A DNA stretch of 64,000 nt, from the NCBI RefSeq assembly GCF_008727875.1, contig NZ_VTWS01000004.1:248001-312000 (forward strand). The letters are read 5' to 3'. The stretch comes from Larkinella humicola (lineage in GTDB: Bacteria; Bacteroidota; Bacteroidia; Cytophagales; Spirosomataceae). The notes beneath the pieces are model-generated. The model had not been told where the DNA came from, made no database searches, and saw only the letters and a program-made list of their open reading frames with translations. The position numbers and the translations under genes were made by a program. Of the stretch, positions 42,695-50,727 are shown piece by piece; position 1 is the stretch's first letter, and every line of letters begins with the position of its first letter.

Positions 42695-43216
42695 TCAGTT
42701 GTTGATAAGGTCCACGCAGCCGTGGTAAAAACCGGGTGCCATGACGTATTTTCGGACGTTGACGAGGTAATATTCCGAGTTGGTATACCCCCGGATGGTC
42801 AGGCCTTTGATTAGGTTGGTGAATTGCTGTGTTTCCGGCTCGACAGCCGCGCTGAGTTGCCGCAGGAGGTCGGTGCGTTGGGTGGCATCGCAGGCCGTAA
42901 ACGGTTTGCTGTACGTCTGCTGGGCAAACTGGTCGGTTTTGGCCAGGCCGGTTTTGAAGAGTTCCTGCGCTGGTTGATCGTAACAATCGGTAATCATGCG
43001 CATGACGAACTGATGTACTTTCAGGGATTTGGCGCCAGGCGTGGTGGTTTCGGGAATGAACGTCTCGACCAGTTCGGCCAGCATCGTTTCTTCGGCGCGG
43101 GATGCAAAGGTGGTCTGGCCAACGGTTTCGGGCGTCCAGCCGGTGGCCCAGGCGGGTAGCGTCACCAAACTCCCGGTTGCCATCATCAGGCTTTTTAAGG
43201 CGGTACGTCGTTTCAT
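42695..43216 (-). CDS. Gluconate 2-dehydrogenase subunit 3-like protein
   Basis: 173 residues. MKRRTALKSLMMATGSLVTLP is a Tat-like or Sec signal with Arg3-Arg4. The mature part contains LVETFIPETTTPGAKSLKVHQFV and ends YYLVNVRKYVMAPGFYHGCVDL, the pattern of the small subunit of membrane-bound gluconate 2-dehydrogenase. It is needed for export and maturation of the GMC flavoprotein. The GMC gene starts 13 bases downstream, an obvious two-gene operon. Confidence 0.85.
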   Translation of the reverse strand: MKRRTALKSLMMATGSLVTLPAWATGWTPETVGQTTFASRAEETMLAELVETFIPETTTPGAKSLKVHQFVMRMITDCYDQPAQELFKTGLAKTDQFAQQTYSKPFTACDATQRTDLLRQLSAAVEPETQQFTNLIKGLTIRGYTNSEYYLVNVRKYVMAPGFYHGCVDLINN

Positions 43217-43235
43217 GAAGTAGGGGTTTATGGAA

Positions 43236-43243
43236 CAAAAGTA
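43236..43243 (-). promoter_or_regulatory. TAnnTTTG -7 element of the GMC operon
   Basis: TACTTTTG on the minus strand, 19 bases before the small-subunit ATG. The -33 region reads TTCT rather than TTTG. Confidence 0.45.
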
Positions 43244-43511
43244 TTAAACCTTTTCGGGAATCAGAACTGGGCCGGACTTTCCGGTAGCGCGTGTGTCGTC
43301 CGGGCTGAACACCGGATACTGCGTTCAATACCAAGAACGTTTGGCTGGCCAAAGCGCGTGTCTTACTATAAACTTCACCATGTAATTTTTTTTACCCATA
43401 CAATATTCTATTTTTTAATAAATTGATTATCAGTTAATTAATCTAATTGTTCTATCCGGACTCATGGATTGAAGTTTAGGTAGAAAAACATTGTACAGGC
43501 GAACACGGTTT

Positions 43512-43541
43512 AATAAGGCGCAATGCATATTGCGCCTTATT
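43512..43541 (+). promoter_or_regulatory. Leader hairpin before the Thr-rich barrel gene
   Basis: Perfect 13-base arms AATAAGGCGCAAT/ATTGCGCCTTATT with a GCAT loop, ending 25 bases before the ATG. A hairpin this strong in a leader could regulate translation or mRNA life; there is no T run, so it is not a plain terminator. Confidence 0.55.
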
Positions 43542-43566
43542 ATTAATCAACGTTATCCAAACCGTT

Positions 43567-44427
43567 ATGAAAGCACAATTCACATTAATGGCAACCTGTC
43601 TTTTGGGGGCGCAACTGGCTACTGGTCAGAACACTACCAACACGACGTCTACAACGAGCACATCGACCTATAGCGCACCGGCGACAGACACGACCCGAGC
43701 AACCGGTACGACTTATTCAACGACGCCAAGCACCGTGTCGACGGACAACAATGCAACGCAGACAACGGGTACGACCTATTCAACGACTCCTGCTCCCGCT
43801 GCGAACAGCGCCAATACCGTGACCACAACGACGACGACCACCTCATCGGCGGACGACCAAATGAGCCGGAACAGCCGGGATAAGGCGGATAGACCGGCGG
43901 GAAAAGACGGTAAATTCGGGATCTATGCGGGGGTCAACTTCTCCCGTTTTATGAACGAACCCATCCCCGCCAGCTCCTACCGGGCTGGTTGGCAGGCCGG
44001 CCTTTACGGTCGGACGGGCGGAACGGTTTTTGGGCAGATCGGTCTTGAATACCGAAATTCAACCACCGATTTGATCCGGACGGGCCAAGGCACTACGCCG
44101 GGATCGGTTTCCAACGAAATTCGTGGCAAAATTGACCAGCATTTTTTAGCGATTCCGGCTTATGTCGGCCTACGGATTGGCAGTGCATTAGGCTTGCGGG
44201 TCCAGGCAGGGGCTGAACTGTCTTCGCTGGTGGCGATTGGCGACAACAATTTTCAATTGGAGAAAGACGATCTGAATCGCACGATTCTGAATGGTCTGCT
44301 GGGCGCCGGTATCAATCTGGGACCTTTGACGCTGGATGCGGTTTATAACCACGGCTTTCAGAATGTGTTCGATGATGCTGATGCCAAACGCCGGACGTTT
44401 GCTTTCAACCTCGGTTTCCGCTTTTAA
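43567..44427 (+). CDS. Outer-membrane beta-barrel protein with Thr/Ser-rich N-terminal region
   Basis: 286 residues with a signal peptide (to about LATGQ, residue 20). Residues 21-95 are very rich in Thr and Ser and contain a near-duplicated unit around TGTTYSTTP (twice). Then a porin/PorT-type barrel domain begins (FGIYAGVNFSRFMNE) with later strands such as YVGLRIGSALGLRVQAGAEL and the last strand AFNLGFRF ending in Phe. A flexible, possibly O-glycosylated stalk before a small barrel is plausible. Function unknown. A GNRA-loop terminator follows. Confidence 0.75.
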   Translation: MKAQFTLMATCLLGAQLATGQNTTNTTSTTSTSTYSAPATDTTRATGTTYSTTPSTVSTDNNATQTTGTTYSTTPAPAANSANTVTTTTTTTSSADDQMSRNSRDKADRPAGKDGKFGIYAGVNFSRFMNEPIPASSYRAGWQAGLYGRTGGTVFGQIGLEYRNSTTDLIRTGQGTTPGSVSNEIRGKIDQHFLAIPAYVGLRIGSALGLRVQAGAELSSLVAIGDNNFQLEKDDLNRTILNGLLGAGINLGPLTLDAVYNHGFQNVFDDADAKRRTFAFNLGFRF

Positions 44428-44447
44428 GTAACCGAGTGACTTTGTCT

Positions 44448-44490
44448 ATAACCTAAGGTATTCCGAAAGGAATGCTTTAGGTTATTTTTA
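44448..44490 (+). terminator. Terminator with GAAA tetraloop after the barrel gene
   Basis: A 17-pair stem (44448-44464 with 44469-44485, two G-U pairs) closed by a GAAA loop and followed by TTTTTA. The 187 bases beyond it, up to the tRNA terminator, show nothing I recognise. Confidence 0.8.
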
Positions 44491-44677
44491 TGTATGGGGA
44501 TAAGGTTTTTGCTGTTAAGGAAATGTGCCGTTTTAGCAATTCGGCCGTTGCAGAGAGCGGGCTGAAAAAAATCTTTTCAGGCAGAATGTTGGACTGCACA
44601 ATAGCATGAATTTACTTGCCGGTCTCATTACTACACCAAGGCGATTATAAATGGATTTACCAACCCGGTTACGACCT

Positions 44678-44714
44678 AAAAAAAAAGCAGTTACCACTTT
44701 CGTCGTAACTGCTT
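44678..44714 (-). terminator. Terminator of tRNA-Phe
   Basis: On the minus strand AAGCAGTTAC (44705-44714) pairs with GTAACTGCTT (44685-44694) and is followed by nine U's. It starts 11 bases past the tRNA. Confidence 0.85.
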
Positions 44715-44725
44715 CATTTTAAGAG

Positions 44726-44798
44726 TGGTGATGGACGGAATCGAACCGCCGACACAAGGATTTTCAGTCCTTTGCTCTACCGACTGAGCTACATCACC
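44726..44798 (-). tRNA. tRNA-Phe (anticodon GAA)
   Basis: A 73-base cloverleaf: acceptor GGTGATG/CATCACC, D arm GCTCAGTCGGTAGAGC, anticodon arm AAGGA-CTGAAAA-TCCTT with GAA, T arm GGCGG-TTCGATT-CCGTC, discriminator A; CCA is not encoded. It stands alone with its own promoter and terminator. Confidence 0.97.
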
Positions 44799-44828
44799 AG
44801 GTATTGTCGGTAGCAATTTTTGTGGGTG

Positions 44829-44859
44829 CAAATGTATAGCTTTTTTCTTTTATACCAAA
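44829..44859 (-). promoter_or_regulatory. Consensus Bacteroidota promoter of tRNA-Phe
   Basis: On the minus strand TTTG (44856-44859), 19-base spacer, TACATTTG (44829-44836): an exact match to TTTG-N19-TAnnTTTG. Transcription should begin about 44822, leaving a leader of some 23 bases. The ATG of the divergent Fe-S gene is only four bases from the -33 box. Confidence 0.85.
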
Positions 44860-44863
44860 TAGT

Positions 44864-46204
44864 ATGGCAATTCTTCAGCAGATTTTATTTGTAGCGGCCC
44901 TGGCAACGGCGGCCTGGTTTCTCATCCGACGCGCTGGACTGATCCGGCGCGCCATTCAGCTCGGGCAACCGGAAAACCGCACCGACCGGCCCAATGAGCG
45001 GTTTTCCATCATGTTGCGCGTGGCTTTCGGACAGAAAAAAATGATGACCAACCTCACCGTTGGGCTCCTGCACTTTGTCATTTATGTCGGCTTTATCATT
45101 GTCAACATCGAGGTACTGGAAATTGTACTCGATGGAATTCTGGGCACCCACCGGCTCTTTGCGCCCTACACCGGAGCGCTGTATCCGTTCCTGATCAATA
45201 CCTTCGAAATTCTGGCGCTGGGTGTCTGGATCGTCTGCGTGGTTTTTCTGATCCGGCGGTTTGTGACGAAAGTGCCGCGTTTCCAACCGGAACGGCACCG
45301 CGAAATGGCCCGCTGGCCCCGCACCGACGCGGCTTTGATCCTGATTCTTGAAATTCTGCTCATGACGGCTTTCCTGACCTGGAATGCGTCGGACAGCGTT
45401 CTGCGCGAACGCGAAGTGGGGCATTATGGCGAGTTGAGTACCGTCGGCACGTTTGTCGTCAGCCAGTTCTTGATGCCGTTGTTTGCCAACTGGAGCGACG
45501 CGGCACTGGTGGCTTGCGAGCGGTTTACATGGTGGTTCCACATTCTGGGCATTCTTTTCTTTGCGGTGTATCTGACTTATTCCAAACACCTGCACATTGT
45601 GCTGGCTTTCCCGAACACCTACTTCTCCGACCTGAAACCCAAAGGCGAAATGAAGAACATGGCCGACATCACGAAGGAGGTGCAACTGGCGCTCGGCATC
45701 GCTCAGGCCGATCCGAACGAGACCCCGGCAGAACCCGGGCGGTTTGGCGCCAGAGACGTACGGGATCTGACGTGGAAAAACCTGATGGACGCCTACAGTT
45801 GTACGGAATGCGGACGCTGCACAGCCGCCTGTCCGGCCAACATCACCGGCAAAAAACTGTCTCCGCGCAAAATCATGATGGACACCCGCGACCGGCTGGA
45901 AGACATTCAGCGCGGCTGGCAGCAAAACGGCCCCGAGCATGACGATGGCAAAACATTACTGGGCGATTACATTACCGCCGAAGAAATCAACGCCTGCACG
46001 ACCTGCCAGGCCTGTGTACAGGAATGCCCCGTGAACATCAATCCGCTGGACATTATTCTGCAACTCCGCCGGTATAAAATCATGGAAGAAGCGCAGGCGC
46101 CGGCTTCGTGGAACGCCATGTTCAGCAACGTTGAAAACAACATGGCCCCGTGGAAATTTTCGCCCGGCGACCGGTTCAACTGGGCCGATCAGGTCAATCC
46201 GTAG
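44864..46204 (+). CDS. Membrane Fe-S protein (HdrE/HdrD N-terminal-like electron transfer subunit)
   Basis: 446 residues. Five or six membrane helices (about 1-260, NarI-like), then a ferredoxin domain with two 4Fe-4S motifs: CTECGRCTAACP from Cys313 and CTTCQACVQECP from Cys378. The combination suggests a quinone-linked Fe-S subunit of the heterodisulfide-reductase-like type, working with a CCG-domain partner. That partner is present (47615-48415) but a glycosyltransferase gene lies between. Redox partners are unknown. Confidence 0.85.
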   Translation: MAILQQILFVAALATAAWFLIRRAGLIRRAIQLGQPENRTDRPNERFSIMLRVAFGQKKMMTNLTVGLLHFVIYVGFIIVNIEVLEIVLDGILGTHRLFAPYTGALYPFLINTFEILALGVWIVCVVFLIRRFVTKVPRFQPERHREMARWPRTDAALILILEILLMTAFLTWNASDSVLREREVGHYGELSTVGTFVVSQFLMPLFANWSDAALVACERFTWWFHILGILFFAVYLTYSKHLHIVLAFPNTYFSDLKPKGEMKNMADITKEVQLALGIAQADPNETPAEPGRFGARDVRDLTWKNLMDAYSCTECGRCTAACPANITGKKLSPRKIMMDTRDRLEDIQRGWQQNGPEHDDGKTLLGDYITAEEINACTTCQACVQECPVNINPLDIILQLRRYKIMEEAQAPASWNAMFSNVENNMAPWKFSPGDRFNWADQVNP

Positions 46205-46333
46205 ACGAGGGACACTGGCCGTCGGCTGGATTTTTAGGGTGCCTCTGCGCCATCCTGAAAAAACTGGCTACTTTTACTCCCTAACTAAAATGAAGGAGGA
46301 GATAACAACTCCCGGGGTCGTTGCCACTTTTGT

Positions 46334-47608
46334 ATGTCCGTACTTTTTTTGAAGATCGCTATTGCGTTGGCTGGTTCGTTGGTGACGATCGGGGTCGTGC
46401 GTTTCCGGAAAACGATTGATCAGGTGAGCCTGCGGCAACAGGGACCGATTCTGCTGACGGTTTTCGTGTTGCTGCGAATCATCCCGTTTATCGTCGTCTA
46501 CATTCTGATGGGCCAGAAATCGGGTTCCGACATCCCGGTTTTCTACGATGCCGCCCTCCATGCCATGCAGGGGGAAGTGGTCTACCGCGATTTCTGGACG
46601 CCTTACAGCCCGCTATTTCCGTATGTTACCACACTGTTGCTGCCTTTCTGGAATAGCCCGAACGCGATTGTCCTTCTGATGATCCTCATGGAAGGCGTGG
46701 CGCTCTGGCTGACCTGGCGCGCCTACCGAACCGAAATTCGGGGCCTTTTTCTGCGAATGCTGACGTATCTTACGCTCGTCGGCCCGATGGTGCTGTGTGT
46801 GTTAGGGGGGCAGGAAGACATCTGGATGTGGCTCTTTGGGGCTCTGTCCGTGTTGGTATGGCAACGCACGGGCGACAGTTTATGGATTGGCGTGGTGCTG
46901 GCTCTGGCCCTGATATTCACCAAAGCCCTGCCGGTTTTACTGATCATCCCGGTTCTGTTTCTGGTTGAAAAACCGTTGCGCTATATTCTCGGATTAGCCA
47001 TCACCGGTTTGCCCGCGCTGGGAATTCTGGTGGCACTCGTGGGAACCAAATTCACGACGCCCATGTCGATTGCCGAGCTGCCTTTTGCGCCCAATCTCTG
47101 GACGGTATTGAGTCCGATCACCGGCGATTTTCGGAGCTATTCCAGTCTGTTGCTGTGGGGTGGCGTTGGCTTGACCGTGGTCGTTACCACCCTGGGCGCC
47201 ATGATACTGAAGCAGCGGATGTCATACGCCAAAGCGTTGCCGGTTTTGTGGACCCTGTGTTTTTGCTTTATGATGTTTATCCATAAAAACTCGTTCAGTA
47301 ACTACGCGTTTATCTTTCTGATGCCGATGCTGCTCAATACGGTCGATCTCAGAAGTCGACGACAGGTGGCGGTGCTGATCCTGTTCAATGCGCTGGTGGT
47401 GATCCAGCCTTCGTACTGGTGGCGCATGGGCAATCCGATTTTTACGCAATGGAGCGATCTGACGTCGATGGCGAACCTGATCGAATACGCCATGGAGTTG
47501 ACCATTATGGGTTGTCTGGTGTATTTTCTCCACCACCTTTACCAAATGATCAGTCACAATCAATTCCAGCACGCCAATGCACCGGCCGAGTTTCCAACAA
47601 TCCGATAA
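46334..47608 (+). CDS. GT-C-type glycosyltransferase (GT87/DUF2029-like), polytopic
   Basis: 424 residues, about ten membrane segments. The loop after the second helix, SGSDIPVFYDAALHAMQGEVVYRDFWTPYSP, has the Asp-x-x-x-Tyr..YRDFWTPYSP form seen in lipid-linked mannosyl/hexosyltransferases of the GT-C fold (short pieces: DIPVFYDAA, VYRDFWTPYSPL). It would transfer a sugar from a polyprenyl-phosphate donor outside the membrane. It ends six bases before the CCG-protein ATG, so it is in the operon though unrelated by function. Exact substrate unknown. Confidence 0.72.
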   Translation: MSVLFLKIAIALAGSLVTIGVVRFRKTIDQVSLRQQGPILLTVFVLLRIIPFIVVYILMGQKSGSDIPVFYDAALHAMQGEVVYRDFWTPYSPLFPYVTTLLLPFWNSPNAIVLLMILMEGVALWLTWRAYRTEIRGLFLRMLTYLTLVGPMVLCVLGGQEDIWMWLFGALSVLVWQRTGDSLWIGVVLALALIFTKALPVLLIIPVLFLVEKPLRYILGLAITGLPALGILVALVGTKFTTPMSIAELPFAPNLWTVLSPITGDFRSYSSLLLWGGVGLTVVVTTLGAMILKQRMSYAKALPVLWTLCFCFMMFIHKNSFSNYAFIFLMPMLLNTVDLRSRRQVAVLILFNALVVIQPSYWWRMGNPIFTQWSDLTSMANLIEYAMELTIMGCLVYFLHHLYQMISHNQFQHANAPAEFPTIR

Positions 47609-47614
47609 CCAACG

Positions 47615-48415
47615 ATGAACACCGAAACCAACTACCAGGTGCCGACGATGGCCGACCTGGCCGCCAAAGGCGAAACCCCGGACGTGCTTTTCTGGGTGGG
47701 CTGTGCCGGTTCGTTCGACGACCGATATAAAAAAGTGACCATCGCTTTCGTCAAAATCCTGAACCACGTCGGCATCAAATTCGCCGTTTTGGGAACGGAA
47801 GAAACCTGCACCGGAGACCCGGCGCGTCGGGCGGGCAACGAGTTTCTGTTTCAGATGCAGGCCGTAGCCAACATTCAGGTGCTGGACGGCTACGGAATCA
47901 AAAAAATTGTGACGGCCTGTCCGCATTGCTTCAATACGCTCAAAAATGAGTATCCGGAATTGGGTGGCACCTACGAAGTGATCCACCATTCGCAGTTTCT
48001 GCAACAACTCATCAACGAAGGCAAAGTGACCCTCAAGGGAGGAGGGGCGTTTAAAGGTCGCCGGATTACCTACCACGATTCGTGTTACCTGGGTCGCGCC
48101 AATAAAGTCTACGAAGCACCCCGCGAGGTGTTGCAGGCGCTGGACGCGGATCTGGTGGAAATGAAACGCTCCCGAACGAAGGGGCTGTGTTGCGGAGCCG
48201 GAGGTGCGCAGTATTTTAAAGAACCGGAACCCGGCCGGAAAGACATCAACGTGGAACGCACCGAAGAAGCCCTTTCGACCGGTGCCGACACCATTGCCGT
48301 GGCCTGCCCGTTTTGCATGACGATGATGACCGACGGCATCAAGAACAAAGACCGGGAGGATTCGGTCAAAGTCTACGACCTCGCGGAACTCGTTGCGCAG
48401 GCGCAGAGTTTGTAA
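47615..48415 (+). CDS. CCG-domain Fe-S protein (HdrB/HdrD C-terminal-like)
   Basis: 266 residues with two CCG-type halves: FWVGCAGSFDDR with CTGDPARRAGNE and TACPHCFNTLKNEY, then HDSCYLGRANKVYE, LCCGAGGAQYF and VACPFCMTMMTDG. In heterodisulfide reductases these Cys bind a non-cubane Fe-S cluster at the disulfide/thiol site. With the membrane ferredoxin protein upstream it should form one electron-transfer complex. The natural substrate in aerobic Bacteroidota is not known. Confidence 0.88.
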   Translation: MNTETNYQVPTMADLAAKGETPDVLFWVGCAGSFDDRYKKVTIAFVKILNHVGIKFAVLGTEETCTGDPARRAGNEFLFQMQAVANIQVLDGYGIKKIVTACPHCFNTLKNEYPELGGTYEVIHHSQFLQQLINEGKVTLKGGGAFKGRRITYHDSCYLGRANKVYEAPREVLQALDADLVEMKRSRTKGLCCGAGGAQYFKEPEPGRKDINVERTEEALSTGADTIAVACPFCMTMMTDGIKNKDREDSVKVYDLAELVAQAQSL

Positions 48416-48433
48416 AGTAAGATTTGAAACGCT

Positions 48434-48931
48434 ATGTGGATTTCCTTCAACCAACTTCCTGATACGGCCCGCGTCTGGGTTTACCAGTCGGCCCGCCCGC
48501 TGACCGACGCCGAAGTGGCGGCCATTGAAACCGATCTGCAACCCGCCGTCGATGGCTGGGCCGCTCACGGAACACCGCTGCTGGGTTCGGCCCAATTGCT
48601 GAACAACCGGTTTTTGATCGTTGCCGTCGATGAGGGCCATCACCTGCCGAGCGGTTGCTCCATCGATTCGTCCGTTCGCTGGGTGCGGGAAATCGGGCAG
48701 ACGCTCAACACCGATTTTTTTGACCGGTCGGCGGCTTTTGTAACGGCTGATGGGTCGATTGAAACCGTTGCCCTGCCACAGATCAAAACCGCCGTCGCTG
48801 AAGGACGCCTGACGCCCGACACCACGGTTTTCAATAACCTCGTTGCCACCAAAGCGGAATTGCGCAATAACTGGCAGATCAAGGCCGCTGATTCGTGGCT
48901 GAAACGGTATTTCAAAAACGTAGCCGTCTGA
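48434..48931 (+). CDS. Conserved Bacteroidota protein often mislabelled 'ABC transporter ATPase'
   Basis: 165 residues beginning MWISFNQLPDTARVWVYQSARPL. I recognise it as the small protein that accompanies the Fe-S pair in many Bacteroidota and is called 'ABC transporter ATPase' in databases. There is no Walker A, signature or Walker B motif, so that name is wrong. The middle part VDEGHHLPSGCSIDSSVRWVREIG is the most conserved-looking. Eighteen bases separate it from the CCG gene, supporting a shared role; its biochemical function is unknown. Confidence 0.75.
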   Translation: MWISFNQLPDTARVWVYQSARPLTDAEVAAIETDLQPAVDGWAAHGTPLLGSAQLLNNRFLIVAVDEGHHLPSGCSIDSSVRWVREIGQTLNTDFFDRSAAFVTADGSIETVALPQIKTAVAEGRLTPDTTVFNNLVATKAELRNNWQIKAADSWLKRYFKNVAV

Positions 48932-48938
48932 TTGCATC

Positions 48939-49424
48939 ATGGCCGAATCGCTGGTACTTCCGAAAACCGCCCACCGTCAGGAAATCTACAAAAGTTTGCT
49001 GCCGCAACTCCGGGCCCTGACCGACAGTGAACCGGATCTGATTGCCAATCTGGCGAATATTTCGGCGGCCTTAAAGGAAGCCTTCGGTTTTTTCTGGGTC
49101 GGTTTTTACCTCAAAAAAGGCAATCAATTGGTTTTGGGGCCGTTTCAGGGACCGATTGCCTGCACCCGGATTCAGTTTGATAAAGGCGTTTGCGGGGCCA
49201 GTTATTCGCGCAAAGAAACCATTCTGGTGTCAGATGTCGAGTTGTTTCCGGGGCATATTGCGTGCAGTTCCGCTTCAAAATCGGAAGTGGTCGTGCCGGT
49301 TTTCGACAAAACCGGTGCTGTCGCGATGGTTTTGGACGTTGACAGCGACCAACTGAACGATTTCAGCGAGGTGGACGCACGGGAACTGGAGAAAATAGCC
49401 GCGCTCATCACCTCGTTCCTGTAA
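48939..49424 (+). CDS. msrC: Free methionine-(R)-sulfoxide reductase (GAF domain)
   Basis: 161 residues, one GAF domain. The three cysteines of fRMsr enzymes are in place: Cys75 (GPIACTRI), Cys85 (KGVCGASY) and Cys109 (HIACSS), equivalent to 84/94/118 of E. coli by spacing. It reduces free methionine-R-sulfoxide using thioredoxin. Seven bases after the previous gene, so it is the last member of the Fe-S operon, adding a redox-repair flavour. Confidence 0.9.
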   Translation: MAESLVLPKTAHRQEIYKSLLPQLRALTDSEPDLIANLANISAALKEAFGFFWVGFYLKKGNQLVLGPFQGPIACTRIQFDKGVCGASYSRKETILVSDVELFPGHIACSSASKSEVVVPVFDKTGAVAMVLDVDSDQLNDFSEVDARELEKIAALITSFL

Positions 49425-49452
49425 AAAAGCAGCCGCGTTTAAAACCGTCCGT

Positions 49453-50133
49453 TCAGGCGAGCTTAACCGCCCGCAACACATCCCGCTTATGGGCGGGCCC
49501 CCGGTGTTTCTCAACCAGAAAACCGGCGGCTCTCAGATTCCGTTTCACCGAACTCTTTGAACAGTAGGTCGTCAGTAATCCGCCCGGATGCATCATGGCG
49601 GCCAGTTGTTCAAAAACCGCCTGCGTCCAGAGTTCCGGTTGAGCTTCCGGGGCAAAAGCATCAAAATAGACCAGATTGAACCGGTTTTCGGTTCGAAAAT
49701 CCTCCAAGCAGCCTTCGTGTTTCAGGACTTGAAAAAAAGGCGTAATCGCGACCGGGCGATTCCAGGGTGCTTCATGCACTGAATTCAGGTAGTGACTGCC
49801 CAGCAAAGCATCGAAATTAAGCTGGCTGGCTTCCTCCAGCGACAGCGGTTGGGTTTCCACCGCCGTATACGTAACGGCCCGTTGTGACTTTTCGGCTTCC
49901 AACAGCGTCAAAAGAGCATTCAAACCCGTCCCCAAACCCATTTCGAAGATGCTGATCTGTTCAAACCGTTTGAAAGCTTCATACAAACCCAGTTCGATAT
50001 AAACCCGCTGCGATTCCTGCAAGGCCCCAAAAACGGAGTGATAATGCTGCTTAAATTCCGAATTGTAAGCCGAACTAGAACCGTCGTGGGTTAGAACGAT
50101 GCGAGTTTCTGTTTTCTTTTCAGGATTCCTCAT
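49453..50133 (-). CDS. mnmD: tRNA 5-methylaminomethyl-2-thiouridine methyltransferase MnmD
   Basis: 226 residues. Rossmann methyltransferase of the DUF752 family: SSAYNSEFKQHYHSVFGALQES near the start, SAM motif FEMGLGTGLNAL, and the conserved DAFAPEAQPELW with TYCSKSSVKRNLRAAGF. In E. coli the same activity is one half of MnmC; here it is the stand-alone form. The ATG at 50133 is chosen because the 58 codons upstream are antisense to the divergent gene. Confidence 0.9.
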   Translation of the reverse strand: MRNPEKKTETRIVLTHDGSSSAYNSEFKQHYHSVFGALQESQRVYIELGLYEAFKRFEQISIFEMGLGTGLNALLTLLEAEKSQRAVTYTAVETQPLSLEEASQLNFDALLGSHYLNSVHEAPWNRPVAITPFFQVLKHEGCLEDFRTENRFNLVYFDAFAPEAQPELWTQAVFEQLAAMMHPGGLLTTYCSKSSVKRNLRAAGFLVEKHRGPAHKRDVLRAVKLA

Positions 50134-50134
50134 G

Positions 50135-50142
50135 TATCTTCG
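50135..50142 (+). promoter_or_regulatory. Possible -7 element for the DUF4293 gene
   Basis: TATCTTCG, one base off TAnnTTTG, 21 bases before the ATG at 50164. It sits in the 30-base gap next to the divergent mnmD start. Confidence 0.3.
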
Positions 50143-50163
50143 CAAGCTCAAAAATTCAATACT

Positions 50164-50637
50164 ATGCTTCAACGCATCCAAACCATATTTCTGTTCCTCA
50201 TTGTCGTTTCCATGGCCGTGGTGCTGGGCTTCCCGATTTGGGAAAAAACCGGGGCGGCTCCCACCGAAACCGCCAGCCTGACGGCCTGGCAACTGGTCTA
50301 TACCCAAGGCATTAGCTCACAAATTACGCCGGTTTATTACCTCGCTCTTATGGCGCTGGTGGTGGCCGGGGTTTCGTTATTCACCATTTTCAAATACCGG
50401 AACCGGTTGCTGCAAATGGGTCTTTGCGCCATCAATGCCATCGTGCTGACCGCCCTGATGGGGTTTGTTCTGTACCTGACGCTCTACAAAGGCAAGGATT
50501 TTTTCAACCCGGATGATCAGGGCCATTTCCGTTACGGTTTTTTCGCCATCGTAGCCGCCCTGATTTTCAACATGTTGGCCAACCGGTTTATCCGCCGGGA
50601 CGAAAAGCTGGTCCAGGAGTCGAACCGCCTGCGCTAG
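50164..50637 (+). CDS. DUF4293 four-helix membrane protein
   Basis: 157 residues. The start MLQRIQTIFLFLIVVSMAVV is the hallmark of DUF4293, a Bacteroidota-specific family with four membrane helices (about 5-25, 52-74, 83-105, 120-140). Function unknown. Divergent from mnmD. Confidence 0.85.
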   Translation: MLQRIQTIFLFLIVVSMAVVLGFPIWEKTGAAPTETASLTAWQLVYTQGISSQITPVYYLALMALVVAGVSLFTIFKYRNRLLQMGLCAINAIVLTALMGFVLYLTLYKGKDFFNPDDQGHFRYGFFAIVAALIFNMLANRFIRRDEKLVQESNRLR

Positions 50638-50640
50638 AGG

Positions 50641-50727
50641 AGTTAAAAATTAAGAGTTAAAAATTAAAAGTAATGTAGAGTGTGATGTGTCACCCTATTT
50701 TTAACTTTTAACTCTTAATTTTTAACT
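50641..50727. repeat. Low-complexity inverted repeat (GTTAAAAATTAAGA units)
   Basis: The left arm (50641-50665) and right arm (50703-50727) are complementary with one mismatch; both are made of near-repeated GTTAAAAATTAAGA units. The right end touches the stop codon of the arabinose-phosphate isomerase gene. It probably terminates transcription from both convergent genes. Confidence 0.8.

Larger units (their letters stand above)
43217..43566. other. 350-base divergent spacer with promoters
   Basis: It separates the GMC operon from the Thr-rich barrel gene. It holds the GMC promoter element (43236-43243) and an upstream hairpin of the barrel gene (43512-43541). The middle (43380-43450) is strongly AT-rich, as expected for a promoter region; I see no gene and no exact TAnnTTTG for the plus-strand gene. 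Confidence 0.5.

Noticed and set aside
48434-48931. ATPase function suggested by the usual name of this family
   Set aside because: No nucleotide-binding motif of any ABC or P-loop class is present.
47222-48940. 572-codon open frame on the minus strand across the CCG Fe-S gene
   Set aside because: The plus strand encodes conserved Cys motifs of CCG proteins; the antisense frame has no recognisable domain.
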